From Alloalcanivorax mobilis (GTDB taxonomy: Bacteria > Pseudomonadota > Gammaproteobacteria > Pseudomonadales > Alcanivoracaceae), in contig NZ_NMQZ01000023.1 in assembly GCF_002864685.1 (NCBI RefSeq), forward strand, positions 1-64,000: DNA of 64,000 nucleotides, read 5' to 3'. Positions 8,968-17,489 of the stretch are shown piece after piece. Both the position numbers and the translations under genes were made by a program. Every line of letters starts with the position of its first letter. Within the stretch, counting starts at the first letter, position 1. The notes beneath the pieces were generated by a model that made no database searches, was not told the DNA's origin, and saw nothing but the letters and a program-made list of their open reading frames with translations.

Positions 8968-9879
8968 TCACGGCTCCGAGCGGCGATTGGAAATGCCATG
9001 GGGCACGTGCCCGGCGGCGACGTGCTCGCGGGCGGATTCGCAGTGGCCCTGTTGATCGTCGAAAAACACATCGGCGCCGAACGCCTTCAAGAACGGCCCT
9101 TTCGGCAACCCGCCCAGGAACAGGCTCTCGTCAATGCGCACGCCCCAGGTGCGCAGCGTGCGCACCACCCGCTCATGAGCCGGCGCCGAGCGCGCGGTGA
9201 CCAGCGCCGTGCGGATCGGGCAGTCGTCCACTGGAAACGCCTTTTGTATCTGATGGAGCGCGTCCAGGAAGGGTTTGAAGGGCCCGTCGCTGAGCGGCTG
9301 ACGCGCCGCCAGCCGTTCGTTCTCGGCGAACGCTTCCAGGCCGTCGCTTTGGAATAACTGCTCGGACTCATCGGAGAACAGCACCGCGTCGCCATCGAAA
9401 GCGATTCGCAGCACGCCATCCTGGGGGTCGAGCGGCCCGCCGGCGAGGATGGTGGCGGCCGCGTAGCCGGCGTCCAGTACCTGGCGAACGTCCTCCGGAT
9501 CGGTGGACAAAAACAGATGGGCGCCAAACGCCGACACGTAACGGTGCGGGCTCAGACCGCCGGCGAAGGCGGCGCGGGTAATCGGCAATTTATGGTGTTC
9601 GATGGAGTTGAACACCCGCAGACCGGTGTCCGAGCTGTTGCGCGAGAGCAGAATCACTTCCACCCTGCCACGCCCGGCTTCGTGCTGATTGATCGCCAGC
9701 AGCTTGGTGACCAGCGGGAACGCATCGCCCGGCCTGAGCACATCGTCTTCGTGGGCGGTCTGGTATTCCTGGAACGCATCCAGCCCCTGGCGCTGGTAAA
9801 CCGCGTGGCTGTCGCTGAGGTCAAACAGCGCCCGCGAACTGATCGCGACCACCAGTTTGCCATCGAATGAGACCGGCAT
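8968..9879 (-). CDS. 5'-nucleotidase (cytosolic type-1-like family)
   Basis: Protein of 303 residues of the 5'-nucleotidase family known in proteobacteria and as vertebrate cN-I. Features are VVAISSRALFDLSD near the N terminus, LSRNSSDTGLRVFNSIEHH, RAAFAGGLSPHRYVSAFGAHLFLST, a central FDGDAVLFSDESE HAD-like acidic motif, and FLGGLPKGPFLKAFGADVFFDDQ. It should dephosphorylate nucleoside monophosphates in the cytosol. The start at 9879 (MPVSFDGK) matches the family N terminus. It is monocistronic and divergent from the AlgP-like gene across 212 bases that hold no other gene. Confidence 0.8.
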   Translation of the reverse strand: MPVSFDGKLVVAISSRALFDLSDSHAVYQRQGLDAFQEYQTAHEDDVLRPGDAFPLVTKLLAINQHEAGRGRVEVILLSRNSSDTGLRVFNSIEHHKLPITRAAFAGGLSPHRYVSAFGAHLFLSTDPEDVRQVLDAGYAAATILAGGPLDPQDGVLRIAFDGDAVLFSDESEQLFQSDGLEAFAENERLAARQPLSDGPFKPFLDALHQIQKAFPVDDCPIRTALVTARSAPAHERVVRTLRTWGVRIDESLFLGGLPKGPFLKAFGADVFFDDQQGHCESAREHVAAGHVPHGISNRRSEP

Positions 9880-10091
9880 AGCACACCTGCTGAACGTGGA
9901 TGAAAAAGTATTACCGCTGAACCGGCAAACCACAATGGCCGGCCGGCCTTTTCGCCCGGTTACGAAAATTGACCGGAAAGCCGTGATCCGCCCGCGCGCG
10001 GCGGTTGTCCAGCCGAAAAATGTGACATACAGTTTCAGGCAATCCGGTGTTCGGATTGCATCGATACCACCACGGGGAAAGGGAGTGATTC

Positions 10092-10739
10092 ATGGCCGCT
10101 AATAAAGTACGAGATCGTCTCGACGAACTGCAGTCGCAAATCCGTAAACTCGCGGAGCGCTTCGACAAAGAAAGAGAGAAACAGATCAGCCAGTTGGAAT
10201 CGCAATTGGATAAATCCCGGCAACGGCTCAACGATGAAGTTCAGCGTCGTCGGGAAAGCCTCAACCGGGTGGAAAAACTGCAAGCCGAATACCGTCAGAA
10301 AGCCAACGCCACGGTGAAGCGTCAGCTCGACCGTGCACGCAACACCGTCGACGACGCGCGCAAACGGGTGGACGAATCCGAAGCCCGCAAGCGTTTTCTG
10401 GAAACCGAGGTGCGGGTGCTGAAAGCCACCGCCAAACAGGCCAACAGCCTGGCCCGCGTGATCAGCCAGTATCAGAACGACCTGGAGAAGCGGGCCAAGG
10501 AGATCGAGAGTAAGGTTGCGCCGGCGAAAAAAGCCGCCAAAAAGAAGGCCGTGGTGAAGAAAGCCGCCGCGCGCAAGACGCCGGCGAAAAAAACGGCAAA
10601 AAGCAGCGCGTCAAAAAAAGCGGCCTCGAAAAGCAGCTCCGCGAAAAAGAGCCCGGCAAAGAAAAGCGCCGCCAGGAAACGTCCGGCCAGGAAAGCAGCG
10701 GCTAAAACCACCGCCACTACTCCCTCCGCCACCTCCTGA
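10092..10739 (+). CDS. AlgP-like histone H1-type protein with coiled coil and Lys/Ala-rich tail
   Basis: Protein of 215 residues. Residues 1-135 are a long charged coiled coil (LDELQSQIRKLAERFDKERE and onward). Residues 140-215 are a basic low-complexity tail of PAKKA, KKAA and AKKS repeats resembling eukaryotic histone H1 and the AlgP/AlgR3 tail of Pseudomonas. It probably binds DNA non-specifically and affects nucleoid structure or expression. The low-complexity tail is prone to length change by slippage. The start has a GGGAG Shine-Dalgarno and the gene ends in a strong hairpin. True orthology to AlgP is not proven, as any H1-like tail looks alike. Confidence 0.75.
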   Translation: MAANKVRDRLDELQSQIRKLAERFDKEREKQISQLESQLDKSRQRLNDEVQRRRESLNRVEKLQAEYRQKANATVKRQLDRARNTVDDARKRVDESEARKRFLETEVRVLKATAKQANSLARVISQYQNDLEKRAKEIESKVAPAKKAAKKKAVVKKAAARKTPAKKTAKSSASKKAASKSSSAKKSPAKKSAARKRPARKAAAKTTATTPSATS

Positions 10740-10746
10740 CTCACCA

Positions 10747-10777
10747 CCGCGAGCCTCGGCCAGGCCGGGGCTCGCGG
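10747..10777 (+). terminator. Terminator after the AlgP-like gene
   Basis: Long hairpin: CCGCGAGCC (10747-10755) pairs with GGCTCGCGG (10769-10777), and inside it CGGCC (10757-10761) pairs with GGCCG (10763-10767). It begins 8 bases after the stop codon. No T-run follows; it separates convergent genes and may serve both. Confidence 0.6.
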
Positions 10778-10809
10778 TATCCGGGTCGCCCGCGATCAGG
10801 GCCGCAACG

Positions 10810-10838
10810 ATTCTGGTTGCAACTATTCTGGTTGCAAC
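10810..10838. repeat. Tandem 14-base duplication at the 3' end of the following gene
   Basis: ATTCTGGTTGCAAC occurs at 10810-10823 and again at 10825-10838, one base apart. The second copy encodes the last residues of the minus-strand gene, and the stop codon sits at the junction, so the duplication extends just past the end of the gene. It looks like a recent slippage or duplication event. Confidence 0.8.
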
Positions 10839-11494
10839 AACAGCGATTCGAAGTACGCCACCACCGGCTGGCGGTACTGTTTTTCCATGGCGGGAATGCC
10901 GCGCTCCACCGACGATGCCGACGCCTTCTTGATGGTCGCCCGGGCGCCAGCCACCAGCCCCCGGTTGATTCTGCCCAGTTCCAGATTGCCCACGGTCTTA
11001 TCCAGGTAATTTTCCACCGCGCCACTGCTGATACCGTCCATCACCTCGACCAGATGCGCCATCTGCCCATCGCCGTTGGCGAACTCCTGGAACACCAGCG
11101 AGGCGCGCTCGGCCAGCGACGGCGCCAGCGGGTAGCCCACGTACACCTTGCCGTCTTTTTCCAGGCGCAGCGCGGCGAAGTGTTTGGCCAGGGCTTGCTG
11201 TTCGCCGCTGCTGGTCTTGCGCATTAACCTGGATGCCAGGCCGTGGGCGGCCTTGCTGATCACTTTCATGGCCCCGAGCATGACGTTCACCGCGGTACCC
11301 TTGGCCTTGACCGCATCGATGGGCCCGGTGAAATAGGTGTGCAGCACTTCGTCGAGAAACGGGTCCATGATCGCCTCCAGTCTGGCAACGTGGTTACCGT
11401 CAGGCTGGCTGTTCACCGCTTCGATAAAAGCATCGATGCGCTCACGCAGAAGATCGGAGGCCGGGAAGGCGACATAGAGCGTGGATTGAGTCAT
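10823..11494 (-). CDS. Conserved-looking hypothetical protein
   Basis: I do not recognise this 223-residue protein. It has no signal peptide or clear membrane segment, and it is rich in helix-forming residues. Central stretch MLGAMKVISKAAHGLASRLM could be an amphipathic or weakly membrane-associated helix. The C-terminal third (VEVMDGISSGAVENYLDKTV, then SVERGIPAMEKQY) is also helical. It is a lone gene, convergent with the AlgP-like gene. Codon use matches its neighbours, so it is likely real and native. Confidence 0.7.
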   Translation of the reverse strand: MTQSTLYVAFPASDLLRERIDAFIEAVNSQPDGNHVARLEAIMDPFLDEVLHTYFTGPIDAVKAKGTAVNVMLGAMKVISKAAHGLASRLMRKTSSGEQQALAKHFAALRLEKDGKVYVGYPLAPSLAERASLVFQEFANGDGQMAHLVEVMDGISSGAVENYLDKTVGNLELGRINRGLVAGARATIKKASASSVERGIPAMEKQYRQPVVAYFESLLLQPE

Positions 11495-11623
11495 GGATAT
11501 CTGCTCGGCTTACTTGGGAGCCGCGCATGATACTTCAAGCCTTTTGTTCAGCGGGCCGCCACGCCGACTGGCGGGCGCGTCAATAGAGCCAGTCTCCCCC
11601 ACGGCCAGGCCTTGACGGCGCCC

Positions 11624-12073
11624 TCACGACACCGCCAGGCGCCAGTCATCGATGACCCCGGCCAGCCGCTGGGTGGCCGCGCGCACCGCTGGCGCTTGGG
11701 CCAGCTCCAGGTCGCGACGGCGGCGGTCCTCGCCATCGCGGGCAACACGGCTCAACTGGCGGCGGTTCTCACCGCGGTGGAACACCGCGCAATCGTGGGC
11801 AAGGCGATGCAAGGCGGCGACATCCACGCGCGGCTGCAGGCCACCGGGCAAACAATCCAACAGCACACTGATGCGAATGCTCGCCTCGCTGCTCTCAACC
11901 TGATTTTCCAACAGCGCCCGGCACAGGATGCCGAGACTGTCGAGGATCTCCCGGTAGCGCCGCGCCTGATCCCGCCGCCGCTGGCGCCGCGCCATCCATC
12001 GCCACGCCAGCGCGCCGAGCGCCGCGCCAATGGCCAGCCCGAGCAGCGCCGCCAGTACTAACTTCCAGGCCAT
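11624..12073 (-). CDS. DUF2489-like small membrane-anchored protein
   Basis: Protein of 149 residues with one N-terminal membrane segment (about residues 4-26, LVLAALLGLAIGAALGALAW) followed by a basic stop-transfer RRQRRR. The soluble part, with RALLENQVESSEASIRISVL and LDCLP, resembles DUF2489 proteins of gammaproteobacteria, whose function is unknown. The start MAWKL overlaps the end of the upstream gene by 16 bases, so the two are translationally coupled. The family assignment is from memory of the motif pattern. Confidence 0.6.
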   Translation of the reverse strand: MAWKLVLAALLGLAIGAALGALAWRWMARRQRRRDQARRYREILDSLGILCRALLENQVESSEASIRISVLLDCLPGGLQPRVDVAALHRLAHDCAVFHRGENRRQLSRVARDGEDRRRRDLELAQAPAVRAATQRLAGVIDDWRLAVS

Positions 12074-12420
12074 GGCCAGACATCCTCCGGGTGAAACGTG
12101 ACGTCCACTTGATGGCCGTGCCGTGCCGCGCTGACGCGGCGCCGCCAATCCCACGCCGGCAGCTGCCAGCGCGGTGTTTCTTCGCTGATCCAGTAGCCTT
12201 GGCGCAACAATTCCCGGGCCACGCCGCGACCGGCGGATTCCGCCAGCGCCCGGCTGACCAGCGGCCCCTGACCGTGCTCGCGTTGCGGCCGCGCGGCATC
12301 ACCGGCCAGCGCCACCAGGTAATGACATTCCACCTGCAACGCCAGTGGATGCAGCTCGACGCGCTGTTGCCCGCGACGCAACACCAGGGGCCAGTGGAGC
12401 GATTGAATTTGTTCATCCAT
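12058..12420 (-). CDS. Small hypothetical protein, Trp-rich C terminus
   Basis: A 120-residue protein starting MDEQIQSLHWPLVLRRGQQR. It has no membrane segment. The first half looks like a small beta-sheet domain (VELHPLALQVECHYLVALAG); the second ends in a Trp-rich stretch with WQLPAWDW and WPWPGS. It overlaps and is coupled to the downstream DUF2489-like gene. Function unknown. It is divergent from the PGPGW gene across 89 bases. Confidence 0.6.
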   Translation of the reverse strand: MDEQIQSLHWPLVLRRGQQRVELHPLALQVECHYLVALAGDAARPQREHGQGPLVSRALAESAGRGVARELLRQGYWISEETPRWQLPAWDWRRRVSAARHGHQVDVTFHPEDVWPWPGS

Positions 12421-12509
12421 GGCGCCATTGTACATGCCGGAGCACCGCCCGGAATCCACCTGGCCAGTGTGCTTGCCGTTCATTCCGCCACGCCCTGGAG
12501 ATCACCCCT

Positions 12510-12962
12510 TTGAAGACCGCCCTGCCCGCCTGGCTGGCGCCTTGGATCGACGTGCTGGAACCCTGGCTGCCCGTGCTCACGCTCACCGGCGTGGTGATGG
12601 CGATTGTCTCCACCTTGGCGATACCGTGGATGGTGGTGCGCATGCCCCAGGACTACTTCAACAGGCGCCGCCGCCCCACCGGGCTGCGCGGACCGCTGGC
12701 GTGGCTGGTGTGGGCGCTGCGCAACGCGCTGGCGGTGCTGTTGCTGGTGGCCGGCATTCTGATGCTGGTGTTGCCCGGCCAGGGTTTGTTGACCCTGCTG
12801 ATCGCCCTGATGGTCAGCACCTTTCCGGGGAAATACCGCCTGGAACGCGCTATCATGCGGCGCCGAAGCGTGCTGCGCGCGGTCAACTGGATTCGCCGCC
12901 GCTACCATCGCCCGCCCCTGAATCCGATCCAACAGCAAGAGAGAGCCCCAGATGCCGATTGA
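12510..12962 (+). CDS. PGPGW-family inner-membrane protein
   Basis: About 150 residues with two hydrophobic helices near the N terminus (LPVLTLTGVVMAIVSTLAIP) and a further pair around ALAVLLLVAGILMLVLPGQG, which carries the PGxG signature of putative PGPGW transmembrane proteins. The C terminus is strongly basic. The start is taken as TTG at 12510, which follows GGAG at proper spacing; no in-frame ATG lies between upstream shadow sequence and the conserved part. The last 11 bases overlap mtnA, so it may lead the mtn operon. Function unknown. Confidence 0.65.
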   Translation: MKTALPAWLAPWIDVLEPWLPVLTLTGVVMAIVSTLAIPWMVVRMPQDYFNRRRRPTGLRGPLAWLVWALRNALAVLLLVAGILMLVLPGQGLLTLLIALMVSTFPGKYRLERAIMRRRSVLRAVNWIRRRYHRPPLNPIQQQERAPDAD

Positions 12963-13986
12963 CAGCCCCGCCATCCGCTGGTTGGACGATCATCTGCTGC
13001 TGCTCGACCAGCGCCGCCTGCCCCACCAAACCGAATGGTTAAGCATCCAGAACGCCAGCGACGCCGCCGACGCGATTCGCGACATGGCGGTACGCGGCGC
13101 GCCGGCGATCGGCATCGCCGCGGCCTATGGCCTGGCCCTGGAAGCCCGCCTTCTGGGTGAGCGCGCCAGCCTGGAACGGCTGGCGCCAGCGTTGGAGAGA
13201 CTCGCCAGCAGCCGGCCCACGGCGGTCAACCTGTTCTGGGCGCTGGCGCGCTTGCGGGAACGCGCCGCCGACCTGCGCGGCGACGCCCTGGCGCACCGCC
13301 TGATCCGCGAAGCGGAGACCATTCACCAGGAGGATCAGGCCGCCAACCAACGGCTCGGTGAGTACGGCGCCGCCCTGCTGCCGGCCAACGCCACCGTCTA
13401 TACCCATTGCAACACCGGCGCGCTGGCCACCGGCGGTTACGGCACCGCGCTGGGCATTGTCCGCGCCGCCTGGCGCGGCGGTGTGCTCAACAGCGTGATC
13501 GCTGGCGAAACCCGCCCCTGGCTGCAAGGCGCCCGGCTGACCAGTTGGGAACTGATGCAAGAAAACATTCCGGTCACCCTGGTGGCCGACAGCGCCGCCG
13601 GCCTGCTGATGGCCCAGGGCAAGGTGGACGCGGTGGTGGTCGGTGCCGATCGCATCGCCGCCAACGGCGACACCGCCAACAAAATCGGCACCTACAACCT
13701 GGCGGTGCTGGCCCGTTACCATGATTTGCCGTTTATTGTCGCCGCGCCGCTGTCCACCGTGGACCCACGCATGGCCGATGGTGGCGGCATCGTCATCGAG
13801 GAACGGGATGGCAACGAAGTGCGCCAACTGGGCGGGCAGGCCATCGCCCCCGCCGACGTGCCTGTCTACAATCCGGCGTTCGACGTTACTCCGGCCGCGC
13901 TGATCTCCGCCATTGTCACCGAGCACGGGGTAATTCAGCGACCCGACCGCGACCGCGTGGCGGCCCATCTGGAGAACGCGAGATGA
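12952..13986 (+). CDS. mtnA: Methylthioribose-1-phosphate isomerase MtnA
   Basis: Converts 5-methylthioribose-1-phosphate to methylthioribulose-1-phosphate in methionine salvage. It has 344 residues, the family length. Motifs are MAVRGAPAIGIAAAYGLALE, THCNTGALATGGYGTALG with the catalytic Cys, VVVGADRIAANGDTANKIGT with the catalytic Asp, and the C-terminal NPAFDVTPAALI. It overlaps the PGPGW gene by 11 bases and mtnB by 4 (ATGA). The eIF2B-like fold could also suit ribose-1,5-bisphosphate isomerase, but the mtnB-mtnD-mtnC neighbours decide for MtnA. Confidence 0.95.
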   Translation: MPIDSPAIRWLDDHLLLLDQRRLPHQTEWLSIQNASDAADAIRDMAVRGAPAIGIAAAYGLALEARLLGERASLERLAPALERLASSRPTAVNLFWALARLRERAADLRGDALAHRLIREAETIHQEDQAANQRLGEYGAALLPANATVYTHCNTGALATGGYGTALGIVRAAWRGGVLNSVIAGETRPWLQGARLTSWELMQENIPVTLVADSAAGLLMAQGKVDAVVVGADRIAANGDTANKIGTYNLAVLARYHDLPFIVAAPLSTVDPRMADGGGIVIEERDGNEVRQLGGQAIAPADVPVYNPAFDVTPAALISAIVTEHGVIQRPDRDRVAAHLENAR

Positions 13987-14624
13987 CATCCAGACCGTAC
14001 TCCACCAGCGCCTTCCGGGAGGCCGCCCGCACCCTGGCCGCCACCGGGCAGCGTCTGTACCGGCAGGGCTGGTCGCCGGCCACCAGCAGCAATTACTCCA
14101 TGCGGCTGAACGCCGGCCACGCGGCGATCACCCGTTCCGGGCGCGACAAAGGGCTGTTGCAAGAAACCGACATCATGGTGGTGGACCTGGACGGCCACCC
14201 GGTGGCCGACCCGGGCCGGCCTTCCGCCGAGACCCTTCTGCATACCCAACTGTACCGGCGCCTGGATCAGGTCGGCGCGGTTCTGCACACCCACAGCCAC
14301 GCGTCCACGGTGCTGACCATGCACTGGCCAGACAATGCCCTGGTGCTGGAAGGCTATGAACTGCTGAAGGCGCTTGATGGTGTGCAAACCCACGACACCC
14401 GGCTTACCATTCCGGTGTTCGACAACACCCAGGACATCGCCGCCCTGGCCCATCAGGTGGACCAGGCGATGGACCGGGGCGAAGCCGGCCACGCCTATCT
14501 GATTCGCGGCCATGGCCTTTATACCTGGGCCGCCGACATGGCGGCCTGCTACCGTCAGCTGGAAGCCCTGGAAGTGCTGCTGGCGGTGGAACTGGATCGG
14601 CGCCGGTTGCCCCCGGCGCATTGA
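13983..14624 (+). CDS. mtnB: Methylthioribulose-1-phosphate dehydratase MtnB
   Basis: Class II aldolase-like zinc enzyme of 213 residues, dehydrating methylthioribulose-1-P to the diketone DK-MTP-1-P. Zinc ligands are the His pair in LHTHSHASTV and the His in RGHGLYTWAADM. The N-terminal GWSPATSSNYSMRLN segment is the family phosphate-binding region. It is translated from an ATG overlapping the mtnA stop. Seventy bases separate it from mtnD. Confidence 0.94.
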   Translation: MTSRPYSTSAFREAARTLAATGQRLYRQGWSPATSSNYSMRLNAGHAAITRSGRDKGLLQETDIMVVDLDGHPVADPGRPSAETLLHTQLYRRLDQVGAVLHTHSHASTVLTMHWPDNALVLEGYELLKALDGVQTHDTRLTIPVFDNTQDIAALAHQVDQAMDRGEAGHAYLIRGHGLYTWAADMAACYRQLEALEVLLAVELDRRRLPPAH

Positions 14625-14694
14625 GTGCCCATTGACTATAAGTCACCGCGCCGCCGGGCCGGCTGGCGCGAACGTCGATAACGAGGATTCCACA

Positions 14695-15240
14695 ATGAGC
14701 AACCTGAAGGTTTTTCGCGACGGCGAGCCTGGCAGCCCGGAGTTGATCGTCAACGACAAGCTGGCGATGGCCGAGGAACTGGCCAAGGTCGGCGTGCGCT
14801 ACGAACAATGGCAGGCGAACGCAAAACTGAGCGACAACCCCGGCCAGGACGAGGTGATCGAGGCGTACCGCGAGGACATCGAGCGCCTGAAACGCGAAGA
14901 CGGCTACCAGACCGTGGATGTGGTCAGCATGACGCCGGACCACCCGCAGAAAACCGTGGCGCGAGGCAAATTCCTTGATGAACACCGCCATAGTGAAGAT
15001 GAAGTGCGCTTCTTCGTGGAAGGCCAGGGGCTGTTCACCCTGCACATCGGTGAGCGGGTCTACGAGGTGCTGTGCACCAAGGGCGATCTGATCTCGGTGC
15101 CGGCCAACACGCCGCACTGGTTCGACATGGGCCCCAATCCGCGCTTCGTGGCGATTCGCCTGTTCAACAACGAGGAAGGCTGGGTGGCGAAGTTCACCGG
15201 TGAGGACATCGCCCTTCGTTTCAACCGGCTGGAGAACTGA
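14695..15240 (+). CDS. mtnD: Acireductone dioxygenase MtnD
   Basis: Cupin metalloenzyme of 181 residues. Metal ligands are the His-His-Glu of [13 protein letters not shown] and the later His of NTPHWFDMG. With Fe it makes the 2-keto acid precursor of methionine; with Ni it makes methylthiopropionate, CO and formate. The start MSNLKVF is preceded by ACGAGGA at good distance. It is followed 4 bases later by mtnC; the enzyme acts after MtnC in the pathway. Confidence 0.95.
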   Translation: MSNLKVFRDGEPGSPELIVNDKLAMAEELAKVGVRYEQWQANAKLSDNPGQDEVIEAYREDIERLKREDGYQTVDVVSMTPDHPQKTVARGKFLDEHRHSEDEVRFFVEGQGLFTLHIGERVYEVLCTKGDLISVPANTPHWFDMGPNPRFVAIRLFNNEEGWVAKFTGEDIALRFNRLEN

Positions 15241-15244
15241 GCCG

Positions 15245-15922
15245 ATGAGCGTGCGGGCCATCCTCACCGACATCGAAGGCACCACCAGCAGCATCTCGTT
15301 CGTCAAGGAAGTGCTGTTCCCCTACGCGGACCAGGAAATGGCACCGTTTCTGCGCCGTCACTGGGACACCCCGGAGGTGATCGAACAGATCCAGGCGGCC
15401 CGCGCCGACAGCGGAGAAGCCCTGGCCGACGCGGACTCCGCCGCCACGCTGTTGCGCCGCTGGATCGCCGAAGACCGCAAGATCACCGCACTGAAAGCGC
15501 TGCAGGGCATGATTTGGCGGGCCGGCTACGAGAATGGCGATTACCGGGCTCACGTTTACCCCGACGCCGCTCAGCAATTGCGCCACTGGCACAACCAGGG
15601 CCACGAGTTGTACGTCTACTCCTCCGGCTCCATTGCCGCCCAGCAACTGTTCTTCGGCTACAGCGAAGCGGGCGATCTGACACCCTTGTTCAGCGGTTAC
15701 TTCGACACCACCAGCGGCGCCAAACAAGAGCCTGAAAGCTACCGGCGCATCCAGGCCGCGATCGGTCTCGCCGCCGCCGATATCGTGTTTCTCTCGGACA
15801 TCGAAGCGGAGCTGGACGCGGCCCGGGAGGCGGGCCTGGCCACCATCCTGCTGGATCGCGAAGGCGCCATCGCCGACAGCCGCCACCCCAGAGTGACGTC
15901 ATTCGACGCCATTGAGCTGTGA
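15245..15922 (+). CDS. mtnC: Enolase-phosphatase E1 MtnC
   Basis: HAD-family bifunctional enolase/phosphatase of 225 residues, turning DK-MTP-1-P into acireductone. Motif I is [20 protein letters not shown], motif [12 protein letters not shown], and motifs III-IV are [10 protein letters not shown] and [16 protein letters not shown]. It is the last gene of the mtnABDC run. The operon lacks a gene for methylthioadenosine phosphorylase (MtnP) and for the final aminotransferase; these must lie elsewhere. It converges on rlmG with a 28-base gap. Confidence 0.95.
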   Translation: MSVRAILTDIEGTTSSISFVKEVLFPYADQEMAPFLRRHWDTPEVIEQIQAARADSGEALADADSAATLLRRWIAEDRKITALKALQGMIWRAGYENGDYRAHVYPDAAQQLRHWHNQGHELYVYSSGSIAAQQLFFGYSEAGDLTPLFSGYFDTTSGAKQEPESYRRIQAAIGLAAADIVFLSDIEAELDAAREAGLATILLDREGAIADSRHPRVTSFDAIEL

Positions 15923-15950
15923 ACACCCACCCCACGCTCCGGCGCGGCGC

Positions 15951-17063
15951 TCAGCGGCAGCGGTAAATCAGAAATTTGCTGTTGCTGGCGATCACTTCCA
16001 CCTGCTCGAACAGCTTTGCCAGCGGCCGCTGATATCGCAGATGCCGGTTGGCCACCACCCGCAGTTCGCCGCCCGCCGCCAGATGGCGCCGGGCGTGCCG
16101 AAACAAGGTGCGCGCCACCTGCTCGTCCACCGCGTGGCCACGGTGAAACGGCGGGTTCAATAGAATCAGATCGAACCGTTCTTGTCGGCCGTCCAGGCCA
16201 TTGCCCAAATGAAAGCGGTGCCGGTGTGACGGCCCGAACAGCGCCTCCGCGTTAGCCCGCGCGCTCTCCACCGCCAACGCCGATTCGTCGCAAAAGGTGA
16301 CCCGCGCCGCCGGGTTGTCCGCCGCCAGCGCCAGGCCCAGCACGCCGTTGCCACAGCCCAGGTCCGCCACGTCGCCGGCCACGCCGGTTGGCAGATGCTC
16401 GAGCATAAAGCGCGCGCCGATGTCCAGATGCTGGCTGCCGAACACGCCCGGCCCGGCCTGCAAGCGCCAACCGCGCTCGGACACGGCGACCCGCGCCGGC
16501 TCCGGCGCCCGCGCCAGCGCGCCGCCCGGCGCCACCGCCTGGAAACGGCGTGCCTTTTTCCAGCCGAGCCCGGCCTGGCCATTGCCCAGATAGCGCTGCA
16601 TCAGCGGCACCAGTTGCGGCGGCAGATGTTTGTCCATACCGGCCAGCCAGATCGGTGTGCCAGCGGGCAGCGAGGTCGCCAGCCAGGCAAGCTGCGCTTC
16701 CAGCAAGGCATTCTCTTTGGGCACCCGCATCAGCACCTGGTCCACCGACGCTGGCGGTTGCCGCCAGGGCCACAGCCAGCCGCCCTCCGGCAATTCGACG
16801 CCGTTGTCCCGGGCGTTGGCCTCGGCGGCGCACCACGCCAGCCAGGAATCCCCGGCGCTCCACGCCGGGCCGCTCGCCAACGCCGACAACCACAGAGCGC
16901 CACACTGATCATTGACCACCAGCGTCGCCGGGCCCCGTTGCTCCTGTTGCCCGCTGCGCCAGAGATACAGATCGGCGGCGTCCCAGGCGCGCAGGGTTTC
17001 ATCACGGCGGCGGGGCCAGCGTCGAAGCGTCAGAGGAGCGAACGGAGAAAGGGTCTCGGCCAT
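15951..17063 (-). CDS. rlmG: 23S rRNA (guanine1835-N2)-methyltransferase RlmG
   Basis: SAM-dependent rRNA methyltransferase of 370 residues with a degenerate N-terminal methyltransferase-like half and a catalytic C-terminal half. The SAM motif is VADLGCGNGVLGLALA and the catalytic motif is LILLNPPFH. The C terminus (NRHLRYQRPLAKLF, then IASNSKFLIY) is closer to RlmG than to RsmC, which shares the same architecture. The ATG at 17063 was preferred to the TTG before it. The Shine-Dalgarno is weak. The N-terminal half diverges, as usual for this duplicated family. Confidence 0.82.
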   Translation of the reverse strand: MAETLSPFAPLTLRRWPRRRDETLRAWDAADLYLWRSGQQEQRGPATLVVNDQCGALWLSALASGPAWSAGDSWLAWCAAEANARDNGVELPEGGWLWPWRQPPASVDQVLMRVPKENALLEAQLAWLATSLPAGTPIWLAGMDKHLPPQLVPLMQRYLGNGQAGLGWKKARRFQAVAPGGALARAPEPARVAVSERGWRLQAGPGVFGSQHLDIGARFMLEHLPTGVAGDVADLGCGNGVLGLALAADNPAARVTFCDESALAVESARANAEALFGPSHRHRFHLGNGLDGRQERFDLILLNPPFHRGHAVDEQVARTLFRHARRHLAAGGELRVVANRHLRYQRPLAKLFEQVEVIASNSKFLIYRCR

Positions 17064-17163
17064 CAATAATCACGATTTCGGGTACCAGCGGGGGCCGCAT
17101 TGTGCCTCTCGTGGCGGGGATTGGCCAGAATATAGGCGGCCGGCAAAAAAGCCGGGCAAAACG

Positions 17164-17192
17164 GTGGCATTCTAAAATTTCGCTGCTAGAAT
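17164..17192 (+). promoter_or_regulatory. Predicted promoter of tRNA-Pro
   Basis: GTGGCA (17164-17169), 17-base spacer, TAGAAT (17187-17192), followed by a GC-rich discriminator (ACGCCCGC) 14 bases before the mature tRNA. GC-rich discriminators are typical of stable-RNA promoters under stringent control. Confidence 0.5.
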
Positions 17193-17205
17193 ACGCCCGC
17201 ACATT

Positions 17206-17282
17206 CGGAGTATAGCTCAGCCTGGTAGAGCACTACGTTCGGGACGTAGGGGTCGCAGGTTCGAATCCTGCTACTCCGACCA
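17206..17282 (+). tRNA. tRNA-Pro (anticodon CGG)
   Basis: A 77-base cloverleaf. The acceptor stem is CGGAGTA with TACTCCG, the D-arm region contains AGCTCAGCCTGGTAGAGC, the anticodon stem-loop is CTACG-TTCGGGA-CGTAG with CGG at positions 34-36, the T-loop is GGTTCGAATCC, and the encoded CCA is at 17280-17282. A terminator follows directly, so it is transcribed alone. Confidence 0.97.
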
Positions 17283-17286
17283 AATT

Positions 17287-17316
17287 AAAAAAGCCGGCCC
17301 TCGGGTCGGCTTTTTT
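17287..17316 (+). terminator. Rho-independent terminator of tRNA-Pro
   Basis: AAAAAAGCCGGCCC and GGGTCGGCTTTTTT form a stem with two T/A-rich ends and end in a six-T run, 4 bases after the tRNA. The remaining bases to 17450 hold no gene. Confidence 0.9.
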
Positions 17317-17450
17317 ATTGTTCGTATTTGTTGGTCGCCCCCGGTCTGCGCGCCCGCTCTGTTCCCCACTGCCGTCCCATCATTGGGGTTTGGCGTGCCT
17401 GCGTGTTGCGTGAAAGCGTGCCCGCCTTCTCCGCCGAAAGCCGAAAACGC

Positions 17451-17475
17451 CGGCCACCGCCGCGGCGGCCGGTAG
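17451..17475 (-). terminator. Hairpin after the DUF481 gene
   Basis: On the minus strand, CCGGCC, an 11-base GC-rich loop able to self-pair, and GGCCGG, then CGTTTTC. It begins about 15 bases after the stop codon of the DUF481 gene and probably terminates it. Confidence 0.5.
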
Positions 17476-17489
17476 ACCTTTATCGATCC

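Noticed and set aside
17283-17489. Possible small gene or sRNA between tRNA-Pro and the DUF481 gene
   Set aside because: Apart from two terminator hairpins there is no start with ribosome site, promoter or conserved structure that I can support.
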